NCBI GenBank assembly: GCA_044450785.1 | Contig: JBIOJM010000059.1 | Coordinates: 1 to 38,220 of the forward strand | DNA from: JBIOJM01 sp044450785 | GTDB taxonomy: Bacteria; Planctomycetota; Planctomycetia; Isosphaerales; Isosphaeraceae | DNA: 38,220 bases | Direction of reading: 5' to 3' | Shown: piece after piece, positions 16,973-26,072 of the stretch | Layout: each line of letters opens with the position of its first letter | How positions within the stretch are numbered: the first letter of the stretch is position 1 | Notes under the pieces: model-generated | Database searches by the model: none | What the model saw: only the letters and a program-made list of their open reading frames with translations | What the model was told of the DNA's origin: nothing | Program-made: the position numbers and the translations under genes

Positions 16973-17212
16973 ATGACCACTCCAGCCCCGACCGGGCGAG
17001 ACAACTCCGGAACCGGGAACCGTGAAGCGCATGAGGGTTCGTTGGTCCGTGACGGTACTATGGGCGTTGCCCTCGGTGCCCTCATCGGTGCCGCCGCGGG
17101 CCTGATCGGTGTCGGCGGCGGGTAGTTCCGCATCCCGGTCCTGCTTCATGTGCTCAGGCTTCCGGTCAAGGTGGCGGCCGGGGCCAACACGGTCATCGGC
17201 CTCTTCGTCGTC
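16973..17212 (+). pseudogene. TauE/SafE (TSUP) permease remnant with nonsense codon and lost 3' end
   Basis: Read from ATG 16973, the frame gives a hydrophilic tail and then MGVALGALIGAAAGLIGVGGG, a TAG stop at 17123-17125, and FRIPVLLHVLRLPVKVAAG in the same frame. The family motif is GVGGGEF, as seen in the relic at 31646-31800, so a GAG codon has become TAG. Similarity ends at about 17212 where a rhodanese fragment begins on the other strand. Intact members have some 240-300 residues and export sulfite, sulfoacetate or other organosulfur anions. It was divergent from lysR copy 1 and shares its promoter region. Confidence 0.8.
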
Positions 17213-17337
17213 CCACGTTTCGAGCGTTTCTCCGAGCCGGTGTACTCGGCCGCGCTCCGGGCATCGATGATGCGGGCCGACTTCGAGCCGAGGGCTGAGA
17301 GCACCTCATCTCGCGTGGCGTGCCGGTCGGCAAGAAG
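17212..17337 (-). pseudogene. Rhodanese (thiosulfate sulfurtransferase) fragment
   Basis: About 42 codons on the minus strand read LLADRHATRDEVLSALG, then ARIIDARSAAEYTGSEKR, the start of a rhodanese domain (DARSxxEYxG). The following GHIPGA part and the catalytic cysteine loop are missing because the sequence breaks into the TauE/SafE relic at about 17212. Upstream of it on the same strand to 17457 nothing is recognised. It is clearly inactive. It shows that the locus once held sulfur-transfer genes. Confidence 0.65.
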
Positions 17338-17458
17338 CTTAGTCGGTCCAAGGGAGTGCCGGCCGCGTTCGGTCGCCGCAAGGGTCGGATGGCAGGGGCG
17401 CAGGCCGCCAATGGCCCAGTACCGCATGAACCGGGGCACGATTCGACAGCGCCTCAAC

Positions 17459-17500
17459 TTGCTCGCTCATTCTCGATAAGGTAATATTGCACGTCAATAT
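17459..17500 (+). promoter_or_regulatory. padR promoter overlapped by a palindromic operator
   Basis: TTGCTC (17459-17464) and TAATAT (17482-17487) are 17 bp apart, a plausible -35/-10 pair reading toward padR. ATATTG (17484-17489) and CAATAT (17495-17500) are perfect inverted arms around CACGT and cover the -10 end and the likely transcription start. PadR-family repressors commonly bind such sites at their own promoter; autorepression is inferred. Confidence 0.55.
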
Positions 17501-17515
17501 CGGAGTTCAAAACCC

Positions 17516-17890
17516 GTGAGCAAGCTCCTGACCAGGATGTTTTTCGGCGGGTTCGTGCGGATGCACGTGCTCTATCACGCCGTCCAGGAGCCGATCTTCG
17601 GGGTCGAGATGATGGAGGAGCTGGGTCGCCACGGCTACGACGTTGGCGCTGGGACGCTCTACCCGATGCTCCACCAGCTCGAAGAGGCCGGTTACCTGAC
17701 CTCGCATACCGAAGTCGTGGCCGGCAAGCAGCGGAAATACTACCGGGCTACTCCCGAAGGAGCAGCCGCCCTGGAAGAGGCCAAGAGGAAGCTGCGGGAG
17801 CTCGTCTCCGAAGTCCTTCACGACAAGCCACCCCGCCCGTCGATCCGGTCCGACCACCCCATGGGTAATCGGCGTCCGACCAAGCCCTGA
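17516..17890 (+). CDS. PadR-family transcriptional regulator
   Basis: Protein of 124 residues starting with GTG at 17516. The PadR winged helix is evident: FGVEMMEELGRHGYDVGAG, TLYPMLHQLEEAGYL (recognition helix and turn) and GKQRKYYRATPEG (the wing), followed by a short dimerisation helix. The last about 20 residues are basic and proline-rich. PadR repressors respond to phenolics or drugs, often by direct ligand binding. It is the first gene of a run of five on the same strand; a heme-site lipoprotein follows after 24 bp. The palindrome upstream of its start supports self-regulation and control of the whole efflux operon. Confidence 0.9.
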   Translation: MSKLLTRMFFGGFVRMHVLYHAVQEPIFGVEMMEELGRHGYDVGAGTLYPMLHQLEEAGYLTSHTEVVAGKQRKYYRATPEGAAALEEAKRKLRELVSEVLHDKPPRPSIRSDHPMGNRRPTKP

Positions 17891-17914
17891 TTGTGAACGT
17901 CAAGGAGTGCGAAT

Positions 17915-18463
17915 ATGGTGCGGGCTCGCGTGACGTTGGCCGTGTTCTTTTTCGCCCTCGTAACAGCCTTGAGCGGTTGCGAGCGAGCGTCGCCCGCAGC
18001 ATCGCCCCAAGCCCCGCCGGAAAACCTGGCCGCCCGTCTGAAGGCTCTCGAGGATCTGATCCCCTCCCAATCGCACATGATGGCGGACGTCGGCGACCAC
18101 TTCACGAACCTGTGGTTTGCCGGCCGGGCCGAGAACTGGCCGCTCGCGGACTTCTACCTCGGCGAGACCAAGTCGCACCTCCGCTGGGCCGTCCGACGCA
18201 TCCCGATCCGCAAAGACAGTCAGGGGCGCGACATCAACCTCGGGAACATTCTCGAAGCCTTCGAGAACAGCCAGCTCACGCAGCTTAAGCAGGCAGTCGA
18301 CCGCAAGGACCGGTCCGCATTCGAGACCGTCTACAAGGAGAGCCTGACGTTCTGCTACGCGTGTCACAAGGCCGCGGACAAACCCTACCTGCGGCCTCAG
18401 ATACCCACCGAGCCCGCTTCGCGCATCATGAGTTTCGACCCCAAGGCCGACTGGCCGCTCTGA
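17915..18463 (+). CDS. Lipoprotein with a c-type heme-binding motif
   Basis: Protein of 182 residues; AAGGAG precedes ATG 17915. The lipoprotein signal ends in the lipobox ALSGC, so it is exported and lipid-anchored. Near the C-terminus FCYACHKA provides a CxxCH heme-attachment site (C147, C150, H151), followed by KPYLRPQIP. The rest is mainly helical, with SHMMADVGDHFTNLW supplying possible distal Met/His ligands. It resembles small mono-heme cytochromes of the four-helix cytochrome c'/DUF type, but I cannot name the family. It lies between padR and an RND pump gene in the same operon. A redox or sensory role linked to the pump is inference. Confidence 0.82.
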   Translation: MVRARVTLAVFFFALVTALSGCERASPAASPQAPPENLAARLKALEDLIPSQSHMMADVGDHFTNLWFAGRAENWPLADFYLGETKSHLRWAVRRIPIRKDSQGRDINLGNILEAFENSQLTQLKQAVDRKDRSAFETVYKESLTFCYACHKAADKPYLRPQIPTEPASRIMSFDPKADWPL

Positions 18464-18533
18464 GCAGTGAGACCACCACCGAGTAGCGGGAACGGGAGAC
18501 CGCCCGACTAATTCGCCCGAACGGACCGAGCCC

Positions 18534-21500
18534 ATGAACCCGATCGTTTTCGCCCTGCGACGGCCACTGACCGTCATGGTGCTCGTGGTTGCCGTCGCGC
18601 TGGGGAGCATCCTGGCCGTCACCCGGATGCCGATCGACATCTTCCCCAACCTGAACCTCCCCGTCGTCTACGTCTGCCAGCCGTTTGGCGGCATGGACCC
18701 GGCCCAGATGGAGGGACTCTTAACGAATTACTACGAGTACCACTTTCTCTACATCAACGGCATCCACCACGTCGAGAGCCGCAACATTCAGGGCATGGCC
18801 CTGATGAAGCTCTACTTCCACCCGGGCACGAACATGGCCCAGGCCATGGCCGAAGTGATCGGTTACGTGACCCGGTCGCGGGCCTTCATGCCGCCGGGGA
18901 CCGTCTCGCCGTTCATCACCCGGTTCGACGCCGGCAGCGTCCCGGTGGGCTACCTGGTGCTCTCCAGCGAGACAAAGTCGATCGGCGAGATCCAGGACCA
19001 GGCGCTTTTCAAGGTCCGGCCGATGTTCGCCGGCTTGCCGGGGGTCTCCGCTCCTCCCCCGTTCGGCGGCAACCAGCGGACTGTGGTCGTCCGGGTCGAT
19101 CCCGACCGCCTCCGCGCCTACCGGATGTCGCCCGACGAGGTGATCGGCGCACTTAACGCCGGGAACACGATCAGTCCATCGGGCACGGTCCGCATCGGTA
19201 AGATGATGCCCATCGTCCCAATCAACGCGCTGGTCCGGCAGATCCAGGAGCTGGAGACGATCCCGATCCGTCCCGGGCAGGACCCGACCGTCTACCTCCG
19301 CGACGTGGCGACCGTCCACGACGCCACCGACATCCCCACCGGCTATGCCTTGGTCAACGGTCGCCGCGCCGTCTACATCCTCGTAACCAAGCGGGCCGAC
19401 GCCTCCACGCTCTCGGTCGTCGACAACGTCAAGAAGGCCGTGCCCAGCATGCAGGCGGTCCTGCCCGACGACATCAAGGTCAGTTTCGAATTCGACCAGT
19501 CGCCGACGGTCACCAATGCCGTTCGGAGCCTGGCCACCGAGGGCGCCTTGGGCGCCGTCCTGACCGGGCTGATGGTGCTGCTCTTCCTCCGCGATTGGCG
19601 GAGCGTCATCGTCGTCGTCCTCAACATCCCCTTCGCGCTGTGCGGCGCGCTGGTGGCGATGTGGCTCACCGGGCAGACGATCAACCTGATGACCCTGGGT
19701 GGCCTGGCGCTGGCCATCGGCATCCTGGTCGACGAATCCACCGTCGAGGTTGAGAACATCCATCACCAGATGGAGGGCACTTCCTCGGTCGCCCGCGCGG
19801 TCCGGCGCGGCAACCAGCAGACGGCGATCCCCCGGCTGCTGGCGATGCTCTGTGTGCTGGCGGTCTTCATTCCATCGTTCTTCATGCAAGGAGCGGCGCA
19901 GGCGCTCTTCGTCCCGCTGTCGCTGGCTGTCGGCTTCGCGATGGTGACTTCGTATCTCCTCTCCAGCACGTTCGTGCCGGTCCTCTCCACCTGGCTGCTG
20001 CGCCACCATCACCACCTCCGGGCTGAAGGAGAACTGCGGCGGCCCTCTCTGTTCGAGCGAGGACGCGACGCCTACGGCCGCGCCGTGGGCGTCGTCGTGC
20101 GCGTGCGCTGGGTGATCGTGCCGGCCTACCTCGCCGGCACGCTCGCGGTGATCGTGCTGGTAGGGCGGTCCCTCGGCCTGGAGATCTTCCCCAAGGTCGA
20201 CGCCGGTCGCTTCCAGCTCCGGATGCGGGCACCGGACGGCACGCGGTATGAGGAGACCGAGCGGCTGGCGATCGCCGCGCTGGAGACGGTTGCCAAGGAC
20301 GTCGGCCGCGAGCAGGTGGCGATCTCGATCGGCTACGTGGGGCTGATCCCGTCAAGCTACCCGATCAACGCCATCTTCCAGTGGACCGGCGGGCCGGAGG
20401 AGGCCATCCTCCGCGTCGCCATGAAGGCGGGGGCGAAGGTCGATATCGAACGGCTCAAGGAACGGCTGCGCCGGGACCTTTCGGCGCGATTGCCCGGAGT
20501 GCGGCTCTCGTTCGAGCCGGCTGACATTGTCAGCGAGGTGATGAGCTTTGGCTCGCCGACGCCGGTCGACGTCGCTGTCACCGGGCCGAACCTCGCCGAC
20601 GACCGCGCCTTCGCCGAGAAACTGCGCAACGAGCTGGGCCAGATCCCATCGGTCCGCGACCTCCACTACGGCCAGTCGCTCGACTACCCGACGATCAACA
20701 TCGAGGTGGACCGCGAGCGCGCGGGCTTGAGCGGAGTGACCGCCGCGGACGTCGCCCGCTCGGTGGTCGCGGCCACCTCGTCCAGCCGGTTCGTCGTCCC
20801 CAACTACTGGCCCGACTCCAAGACCGGCATCGGCTACCAGGTCCAGGTCGAGATCCCCTATCAGATCATGGATTCGATCGAACAAGTGGAGACGGTGCCG
20901 ATCCAGAAGGCCGGCCTGGACCGCCAGATCCTCCTCCGCGACGTGGCGCAGGTCCGCCCGGGGACGATGCCGGGCGAGTACGACCGCTACAACATGAAGC
21001 GGTCGGTGAGCCTGACGGCCAACATCGCCGGTGAGGACCTCGGGCGGGTCGCCGGCCGCGTGGAGCGGGCGATCGCGCGAGCGGGCACCCCCCCGAAGGG
21101 GGCGACCGTCGACGTGCGCGGGCAGATCCGGCCGATGGAGGAGATCCTCCGCGGGCTGGGCATCGGCCTGGGAATGTCGATCGTCGTGATCCTCCTCTTG
21201 CTGACGGCCAACTTTCAGTCGGTCAAGCTCGCCTTGGTTGTCGTCTCGACGGCGCCCGCGGTGATCGCCGGCGTGGTGCTCATGCTCTGGCTCACGGGGA
21301 CGACGGTCAACCTCCAGTCGTTCATGGGGTCGATCATGGCCATCGGCGTGGCGGTCGCCAACGCGATTCTGCTGGTGACGTTCGCCGAGCAGCACCGCCG
21401 CGAGGAGGGTGCGGAGGCAGGGCGGGCCGCTGTGGAAGGCGCGAAGGGCCGGCTCCGGCCCATCCTGATGACCAGTTGCGCCATGACCGCCGGCATGGTG

Positions 21501-21821
21501 CCGATGGCGCTGGGATGGAGCGAGGGGAGCGAGCAGACCGCCCCGCTCGCCCGCGCGGTCATCGGGGGCCTGGTCGCCGCGACCATCGCGACCCTGACCG
21601 TGCTCCCGACCGTCTTCGCGCTGGTCCAGGGCTGGGCTGGCCGGGTGTCGGCCTCGCTCGATCCCGACGACCCGGCGAGCACGCACTTCCACGAGGAGGA
21701 AACCGAGGCGCGCGAGCTGGTCCAGCCGTCCGCCGACGGCAAGCCGCAGATTCTCCAACCCCAAGGTCCGGCCCGTGGGCAGGATGCCCCGGCGACCCCG
21801 GGCCACAACCCGATAGGCTAA
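18534..21821 (+). CDS. RND efflux pump, HAE (AcrB-like) family
   Basis: Inner-membrane pump of 1095 residues. It starts MNPIVFALRRPLTVMVLVVA (helix 1) and has the DIFPNLNLPVVYV segment typical of the family. The proton-relay helix reads GILVDESTVEVENIHHQ with D400; AcrB has two aspartates here, this protein has D-E. The second membrane block contains GSIMAIGVAVANAILLVTFAEQ split over two helices and RLRPILMTSCAMTAGM. A His cluster (LLRHHHHLR, near residue 490) lies in the central cytoplasmic linker, and the C-terminal tail after the last helix is about 60 residues, acidic then Pro/Gln-rich. Drug or small-organic substrate is likely, given the HAE type and PadR control. Confidence 0.93.
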   Translation: MNPIVFALRRPLTVMVLVVAVALGSILAVTRMPIDIFPNLNLPVVYVCQPFGGMDPAQMEGLLTNYYEYHFLYINGIHHVESRNIQGMALMKLYFHPGTNMAQAMAEVIGYVTRSRAFMPPGTVSPFITRFDAGSVPVGYLVLSSETKSIGEIQDQALFKVRPMFAGLPGVSAPPPFGGNQRTVVVRVDPDRLRAYRMSPDEVIGALNAGNTISPSGTVRIGKMMPIVPINALVRQIQELETIPIRPGQDPTVYLRDVATVHDATDIPTGYALVNGRRAVYILVTKRADASTLSVVDNVKKAVPSMQAVLPDDIKVSFEFDQSPTVTNAVRSLATEGALGAVLTGLMVLLFLRDWRSVIVVVLNIPFALCGALVAMWLTGQTINLMTLGGLALAIGILVDESTVEVENIHHQMEGTSSVARAVRRGNQQTAIPRLLAMLCVLAVFIPSFFMQGAAQALFVPLSLAVGFAMVTSYLLSSTFVPVLSTWLLRHHHHLRAEGELRRPSLFERGRDAYGRAVGVVVRVRWVIVPAYLAGTLAVIVLVGRSLGLEIFPKVDAGRFQLRMRAPDGTRYEETERLAIAALETVAKDVGREQVAISIGYVGLIPSSYPINAIFQWTGGPEEAILRVAMKAGAKVDIERLKERLRRDLSARLPGVRLSFEPADIVSEVMSFGSPTPVDVAVTGPNLADDRAFAEKLRNELGQIPSVRDLHYGQSLDYPTINIEVDRERAGLSGVTAADVARSVVAATSSSRFVVPNYWPDSKTGIGYQVQVEIPYQIMDSIEQVETVPIQKAGLDRQILLRDVAQVRPGTMPGEYDRYNMKRSVSLTANIAGEDLGRVAGRVERAIARAGTPPKGATVDVRGQIRPMEEILRGLGIGLGMSIVVILLLLTANFQSVKLALVVVSTAPAVIAGVVLMLWLTGTTVNLQSFMGSIMAIGVAVANAILLVTFAEQHRREEGAEAGRAAVEGAKGRLRPILMTSCAMTAGMVPMALGWSEGSEQTAPLARAVIGGLVAATIATLTVLPTVFALVQGWAGRVSASLDPDDPASTHFHEEETEARELVQPSADGKPQILQPQGPARGQDAPATPGHNPIG

Positions 21822-21841
21822 ACCCCCAAGGAACGAATGTC

Positions 21842-23167
21842 ATGCCGCGCGCCCATCTGTATCTCAACAACGCCGCAGCGACCGGTATCGTCCTGATGGC
21901 ACTCGCCGCCGGTTGCGAGCGATCCCCGGAGGGGCCGGCCGGCCCGGCGGTCCAGCCGGTGAGATCCGTCGAGATCGTCCACCCCGAGCGGCACACCGTC
22001 CGCCGCAGCGTCGGCGTGCCGGGGGAGCTCCAGGCGTTCGAGACGACCCCCATGCACGCCAAGATCGCCGGCTACGTCAAGGATTGGTCCGTCAACATCG
22101 GCGCGAAAGTCAAGAAGGGCCAGGTGCTCGCCGAGCTATCGGTCCCCGAGCTGGAGGCCGAGCTCAAGCAGAAGCAGGCGGCCGTTGAACAGTCGGTCGC
22201 CAAGCACGAGCAGACCAAGGCTGCGGTCAAACTGGCCGAGGCCAATATCGCCGGCGCTGAGGCGAAGCTCAAGGAGGTTCAGGCCGGCATCCCCCGGACC
22301 GAGGCCGATCTGGTCCGCTGGCAACTCGAGTACAAGCGCGTCGAGGAACTGCACGCGGTGAAGGCACAGACAGGCAGCCTGCTCGACGAGGACCGGAGCA
22401 AGCTTCGCTCCTCCGAGGCGTCCCGCCAGGAGGTCCTCGCCCAGGTCAACACGGCCAACGTCGGCATAACCCAGAGCCACGCCGCGCTCGACCAGGCTCG
22501 CTCCGATGTCGTCGCGGCAGCCTCCGCCATCGACGTCGCCAAGGCGGACTCTCGGAACGTCGAGGCCATGCTCGGCTACACCAAGATCGAAGCTCCCTTC
22601 GACGGAATCGTCACCCAGCGGAACGTCAACACCGGCGCCCTGACTCAGCCTGGGGCCGACCAGCCCCCGCTGTTTATCGTCGCCCGGTCCGACATCGTGA
22701 CCATCCGGGTCGACGTGCCCGAGGCGTTCGCCGTCGAGGTCAACCCGGGCGACGGCGCCGTGGTGAAACTCCAGGAGGTGAAGGGCAAGACACTCGAGGC
22801 GAAGGTCACTCGGACCTCCTGGGCGGTTGACACGAAGGTGCGGACGCTTCGCGTCGAGATCGACATCCCCAACCCCGGCGGCAAGCTCCTCCCCGGCCTG
22901 TATGCCTACGCCACCGTCGTCGCCGAGGAGCACAAGGACGTGCTCACCGTACCGACGACGGCCGTGGTGAATGAGAAGGACAAGAGCTACTGCGTCGCCG
23001 TCGTTGAGGCCAAGGCCGTGCGCCGCCCGATCCAGCTCGGCCTGCGCGACGGCACGCGGACCGAGATCGCCTCTGGCCTGGACGGGGGCGAAGCGGTCGT
23101 GAAGGCAAACGCCGCGTCCCTCACCGACGGACAGCCCGTCCAGATCGAACAGCCTGCGGCAAATTGA
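21842..23167 (+). CDS. RND membrane-fusion protein (HlyD/AcrA family), lipoprotein
   Basis: Protein of 441 residues, 20 bp after the pump gene, with a weak AAGGAA ribosome site. The signal sequence ends in LAAGC, a lipobox, so it is lipid-anchored like AcrA. The N-terminal half-lipoyl part is MHAKIAGYVKDWSVNIGAK. A long alpha-hairpin of about 130 residues rich in Ala/Glu/Lys follows, then the second lipoyl half (KIEAPFDGIVTQRNVNTG), a beta-barrel (DVPEAFAVEVNPGDGAVVKL) and a membrane-proximal domain (VLTVPTTAVVNEKDK). It joins the HAE pump upstream to the TolC-type channel downstream. Confidence 0.92.
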   Translation: MPRAHLYLNNAAATGIVLMALAAGCERSPEGPAGPAVQPVRSVEIVHPERHTVRRSVGVPGELQAFETTPMHAKIAGYVKDWSVNIGAKVKKGQVLAELSVPELEAELKQKQAAVEQSVAKHEQTKAAVKLAEANIAGAEAKLKEVQAGIPRTEADLVRWQLEYKRVEELHAVKAQTGSLLDEDRSKLRSSEASRQEVLAQVNTANVGITQSHAALDQARSDVVAAASAIDVAKADSRNVEAMLGYTKIEAPFDGIVTQRNVNTGALTQPGADQPPLFIVARSDIVTIRVDVPEAFAVEVNPGDGAVVKLQEVKGKTLEAKVTRTSWAVDTKVRTLRVEIDIPNPGGKLLPGLYAYATVVAEEHKDVLTVPTTAVVNEKDKSYCVAVVEAKAVRRPIQLGLRDGTRTEIASGLDGGEAVVKANAASLTDGQPVQIEQPAAN

Positions 23168-23351
23168 CTTGGCGCTCGCGGACCGAAAAGCCGTCTCGTC
23201 GACCTCGATGGCGGAGATCGGGAGGATGAGTCAAACTTGTCGAACCTCATGGGCGATAAATCCGATAATATCGAATGTCGAGATGATCTCCTTTGGGGAG
23301 GCAGCTCGCGCTGGGACGCGAGTCAGAGGCAAGCCAGGGAGGGCCGCCAGC

Positions 23352-25085
23352 ATGGTTTTGAGAGCATGGATGCTCGGATTGCGCTCGACCGTGATCGCGT
23401 CCGTCCTGCTCGGTGTGGGAACGACCGGCCTGGCCGATTCCCCGCAGTCGACCTCACCTGCCGATCCGGCACCGCCGAACGCCCGGCGGCAAGAACTGCC
23501 GAGCGCGCTCAGCAGCCGACCTGGTGAAATGCCCCAGGCCCTCCCCCCGTCCACAGCCCCTCGAGAAATCGGGCCTTCCCTCCCGAGAGGTGATGCGACG
23601 CTCGGGGTGCAACTGATCCCCGGCCAGGTCCTTGCGCCAATCGATCTGGCAGGTGCCTTGCGATTGGCGGGCGCACGCGACCTCGATATCGCCATCGCTC
23701 GCCAGCAGGTGTGGCGGGCCGTCGCCGACTTGTCGCAAGCCCGGGCGCTGTGGCTGCCGTCCCTCTTTCTCGGTCCGACCTGGGCTCGCCTGGACGGCCA
23801 AGTTCAGGCGATCAACGGCCAAATCCAAACGGTGAGCCGCAGCTCGTTGTTTCTGGGCGGAGTCGCCGCGTCGGCCAATAGTGTCGCCGCCGCCCCGCCG
23901 GGGAGTGGTTATCCTCCGCTGACCGGCTTGTCCTCGGTCCTGCGGTTCTCCGACGCGATTTTCCTCCCAAGGGCCGCCCGCCGCGACCTGGCTGCCAGCC
24001 AAGCCGACGTGCAGACGGTCACGAATAACGCCGTGCTCGCGGCGTCCGAGGCCTACTTCGACCTTCTCCTGGCCAGCGGGCTCCTCGCCATCGAGCGCGA
24101 AGCCGCGGTCAATGCGCGCACGCTCGCGGAGATCACCGCCGCCTACGCACGGAGTAGGGAGGGCCTGGAGGCGGACCATCAGCGGACCCTCACCGAGCTC
24201 GACCACAGGCGCGGTAACATCGAGGACGCAGTCGGTCAACTAGAAGTGGCCTCGGCCAATCTGGTCAACCTCCTGGTGCTCGATCCCAACCAGGTGCTCG
24301 CGCCGGTCGAACCGGCCGAGGTGGTCTTCCAGCTCCTCCCCGACGAGACTCCTCTCGACGAGATGATCGTCCAAGGGCTGCGCCAACGTCCCGAGCTGGC
24401 CTCGGCGCAAGAACTGGTCCAGGCCACTCTGCTCCGGCTCAAGCAGGCACGCCTCCGCCCTCTGATCCCCAGTCTGGCCTTCAGCTACGCGGGCGGAGGT
24501 TTCGGAGGAGGTCAGAACTCGTTCTTCGGCAATTTCGGCTCGCGGGGCGATGCGACCGTCGGCCTCTTCTGGGAGCTGCAGAACCTGGGCTTCACTGATC
24601 GGGCGAACGCGCGGCGCAGCCAGGCGGATCGCCAGACCGCGGCCTTGAGGCTGATCAAGGTCGAGAACCAAGTCGCCGCGGACGTCACGGTCGCCTACAA
24701 GAGCCGGCTCGCCGCGTCGCGTCGCAGGGCGCAGGCAGCGCCGGCCGTGACCAAGGGGTTGGAGTCGCTGCGGCTGAACATGCTCAATATTCGCGGCGGG
24801 GCCGGACTACCCGGGTCGACCCGGCCGATCGAGGTGCTCCAGCCGATCCAGGCCCTGGCCCAGGCCCGCACCGATTATCTGAATGCCGTCCTGGCCTACA
24901 ACCGCGCGCAGTTCCGGCTCTATCGAGCCATCGGCCAGCCCCCGCTCGCATCCCCACCGCCGGCCACACCCCTCCCGGCCGCCGGCGCGACGCCTGCCCC
25001 GGCCTCCGATGGCCGCGCGAGGCTTGCCAACTCATCCAACGCCGACCCGGGTCGAGTCGGCTCCAGAAGGACCGGCGCACCATGA
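23352..25085 (+). CDS. Outer-membrane efflux channel, TolC family
   Basis: I chose ATG 23352 because GGGAGGG stands 7 bases before it and it opens a signal peptide (MVLRAWMLGLRSTVIASVLL), giving 577 residues. The frame is open from 23169, but residues before 23352 are not signal-like. After a Pro/Ser-rich stretch, the two OMF repeats run from LAPIDLAGALRLAGARDLDI to the second coiled-coil pair ending RAQFRLYRAIGQPP. Typical features are AYFDLLLASGLLAIE and LRQRPELASAQELVQA. The C-terminal 50 residues are Pro/Ala-rich. It closes the five-gene efflux operon. A small palindrome CGATAATATCG (23263-23273) lies in the 184-bp gap before it. Confidence 0.9.
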   Translation: MVLRAWMLGLRSTVIASVLLGVGTTGLADSPQSTSPADPAPPNARRQELPSALSSRPGEMPQALPPSTAPREIGPSLPRGDATLGVQLIPGQVLAPIDLAGALRLAGARDLDIAIARQQVWRAVADLSQARALWLPSLFLGPTWARLDGQVQAINGQIQTVSRSSLFLGGVAASANSVAAAPPGSGYPPLTGLSSVLRFSDAIFLPRAARRDLAASQADVQTVTNNAVLAASEAYFDLLLASGLLAIEREAAVNARTLAEITAAYARSREGLEADHQRTLTELDHRRGNIEDAVGQLEVASANLVNLLVLDPNQVLAPVEPAEVVFQLLPDETPLDEMIVQGLRQRPELASAQELVQATLLRLKQARLRPLIPSLAFSYAGGGFGGGQNSFFGNFGSRGDATVGLFWELQNLGFTDRANARRSQADRQTAALRLIKVENQVAADVTVAYKSRLAASRRRAQAAPAVTKGLESLRLNMLNIRGGAGLPGSTRPIEVLQPIQALAQARTDYLNAVLAYNRAQFRLYRAIGQPPLASPPPATPLPAAGATPAPASDGRARLANSSNADPGRVGSRRTGAP

Positions 25086-25124
25086 TGTGGAAACGTGCGT
25101 CCGACTCGATCGAACCTTGGTCGT

Positions 25125-26072
25125 TTATGACCCCTTGGCGGCCTCGTGAACGATGGGATGCGATTCGAGGAAGTGCAGGAAGACGCTCGCCGCCGGCGAG
25201 AGTGGCCGGCGGTGGTGACGGACGAGGTAGAAATACCGGGTGAGGCAAAGGCCGCAGACAGCGACCGCCCGCAGCTCTTTTGCGTCGAGCTCCCGTCTCA
25301 CGGCCATGCGGGAGAGGAACGCAACTCCGAGCCCCTGTTTCACGGCATCCTTGATGGCCGCGTTGCTGCCGAGCTCGAGCGTGACGTTCAATTCTGCGAT
25401 CGATGCATCAGCCCGCTCAAGGCTCTTTTCCAGGGCACAGCGGGTGCCCGAGCCACGCTCGCGGAGGATGAGCGGTTCGCCGGTCAGGGCCTTGAGCGCG
25501 ATGCTTTTCCGGGCCGCCCAGGGATGTCCCATGGGGACGATGAGCACGAGGGAATCCCGACCGATGGGCCGAGAATCGAGGTTTGATCTCTCGGCCTTCT
25601 GCCCCACGAGCCCGAGCGATGCTTGGCCTTTCTCGACCTCCTTCATGACGGAACCGCTATCGCTCACCGTGGCCCGCACGTGGACTTGGGGATACTTCGC
25701 CTGGAAGGCGGACAGCAGGACCGGGAGAAAGCATTCGCCGGGGACCGAGCTTGCCGCGATCGCAAGGTCCCCGGAGACGGGCGGGTGAAAACCCCCGAGG
25801 TCGCTGCGGGCCTGCTCATGCAGGTCGAGGATTCTCCGCGCGTACCCATAGAGCCGCTGGCCCGCTTCGGTGAGGGAATTCCTTCCGGCTCGGCGATCGA
25901 ACAGCGAGAATTGAAGCTCCTTTTCGAGCAGGGCGATTCGCTGGCTCACGGCCGCCTGGGTGATGCCCAGCCCGGCCGCCGCGGCGGTAAAGCCGCCCTG
26001 CTCCGCCGCCCTCACGAACGTCGAGAGGTGCGGGAGTTCGGCGAGGCCAGAGGCAGGCGGGGATTCGACCAT
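25125..26072 (-). CDS. LysR-type transcriptional regulator (copy 2)
   Basis: Protein of 315 residues, a paralogue of the LysR at 15898-16857 with the same N-terminus (MVESPPASGLAELPHLSTF) and effector-domain start. Differences are scattered, for example ITQAAVSQR for VTQAAVSQR, and the last 12 residues differ (VHEAAKGS end). The reading frame is intact, so selection has probably kept it active. It is convergent with the TolC-type gene (39 bp between stops) and has no methyltransferase behind it. Its upstream region is also duplicated, so both copies are likely regulated by the same signals and may bind each other's sites. Confidence 0.93.
   Translation of the reverse strand: MVESPPASGLAELPHLSTFVRAAEQGGFTAAAAGLGITQAAVSQRIALLEKELQFSLFDRRAGRNSLTEAGQRLYGYARRILDLHEQARSDLGGFHPPVSGDLAIAASSVPGECFLPVLLSAFQAKYPQVHVRATVSDSGSVMKEVEKGQASLGLVGQKAERSNLDSRPIGRDSLVLIVPMGHPWAARKSIALKALTGEPLILRERGSGTRCALEKSLERADASIAELNVTLELGSNAAIKDAVKQGLGVAFLSRMAVRRELDAKELRAVAVCGLCLTRYFYLVRHHRRPLSPAASVFLHFLESHPIVHEAAKGS

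Noticed and set aside
20352..21806. Long minus-strand ORF (484 codons) opposite the HAE pump
   Set aside because: Antisense shadow of a clear RND gene; composition is Arg/His/Gly-rich and no family is recognisable.
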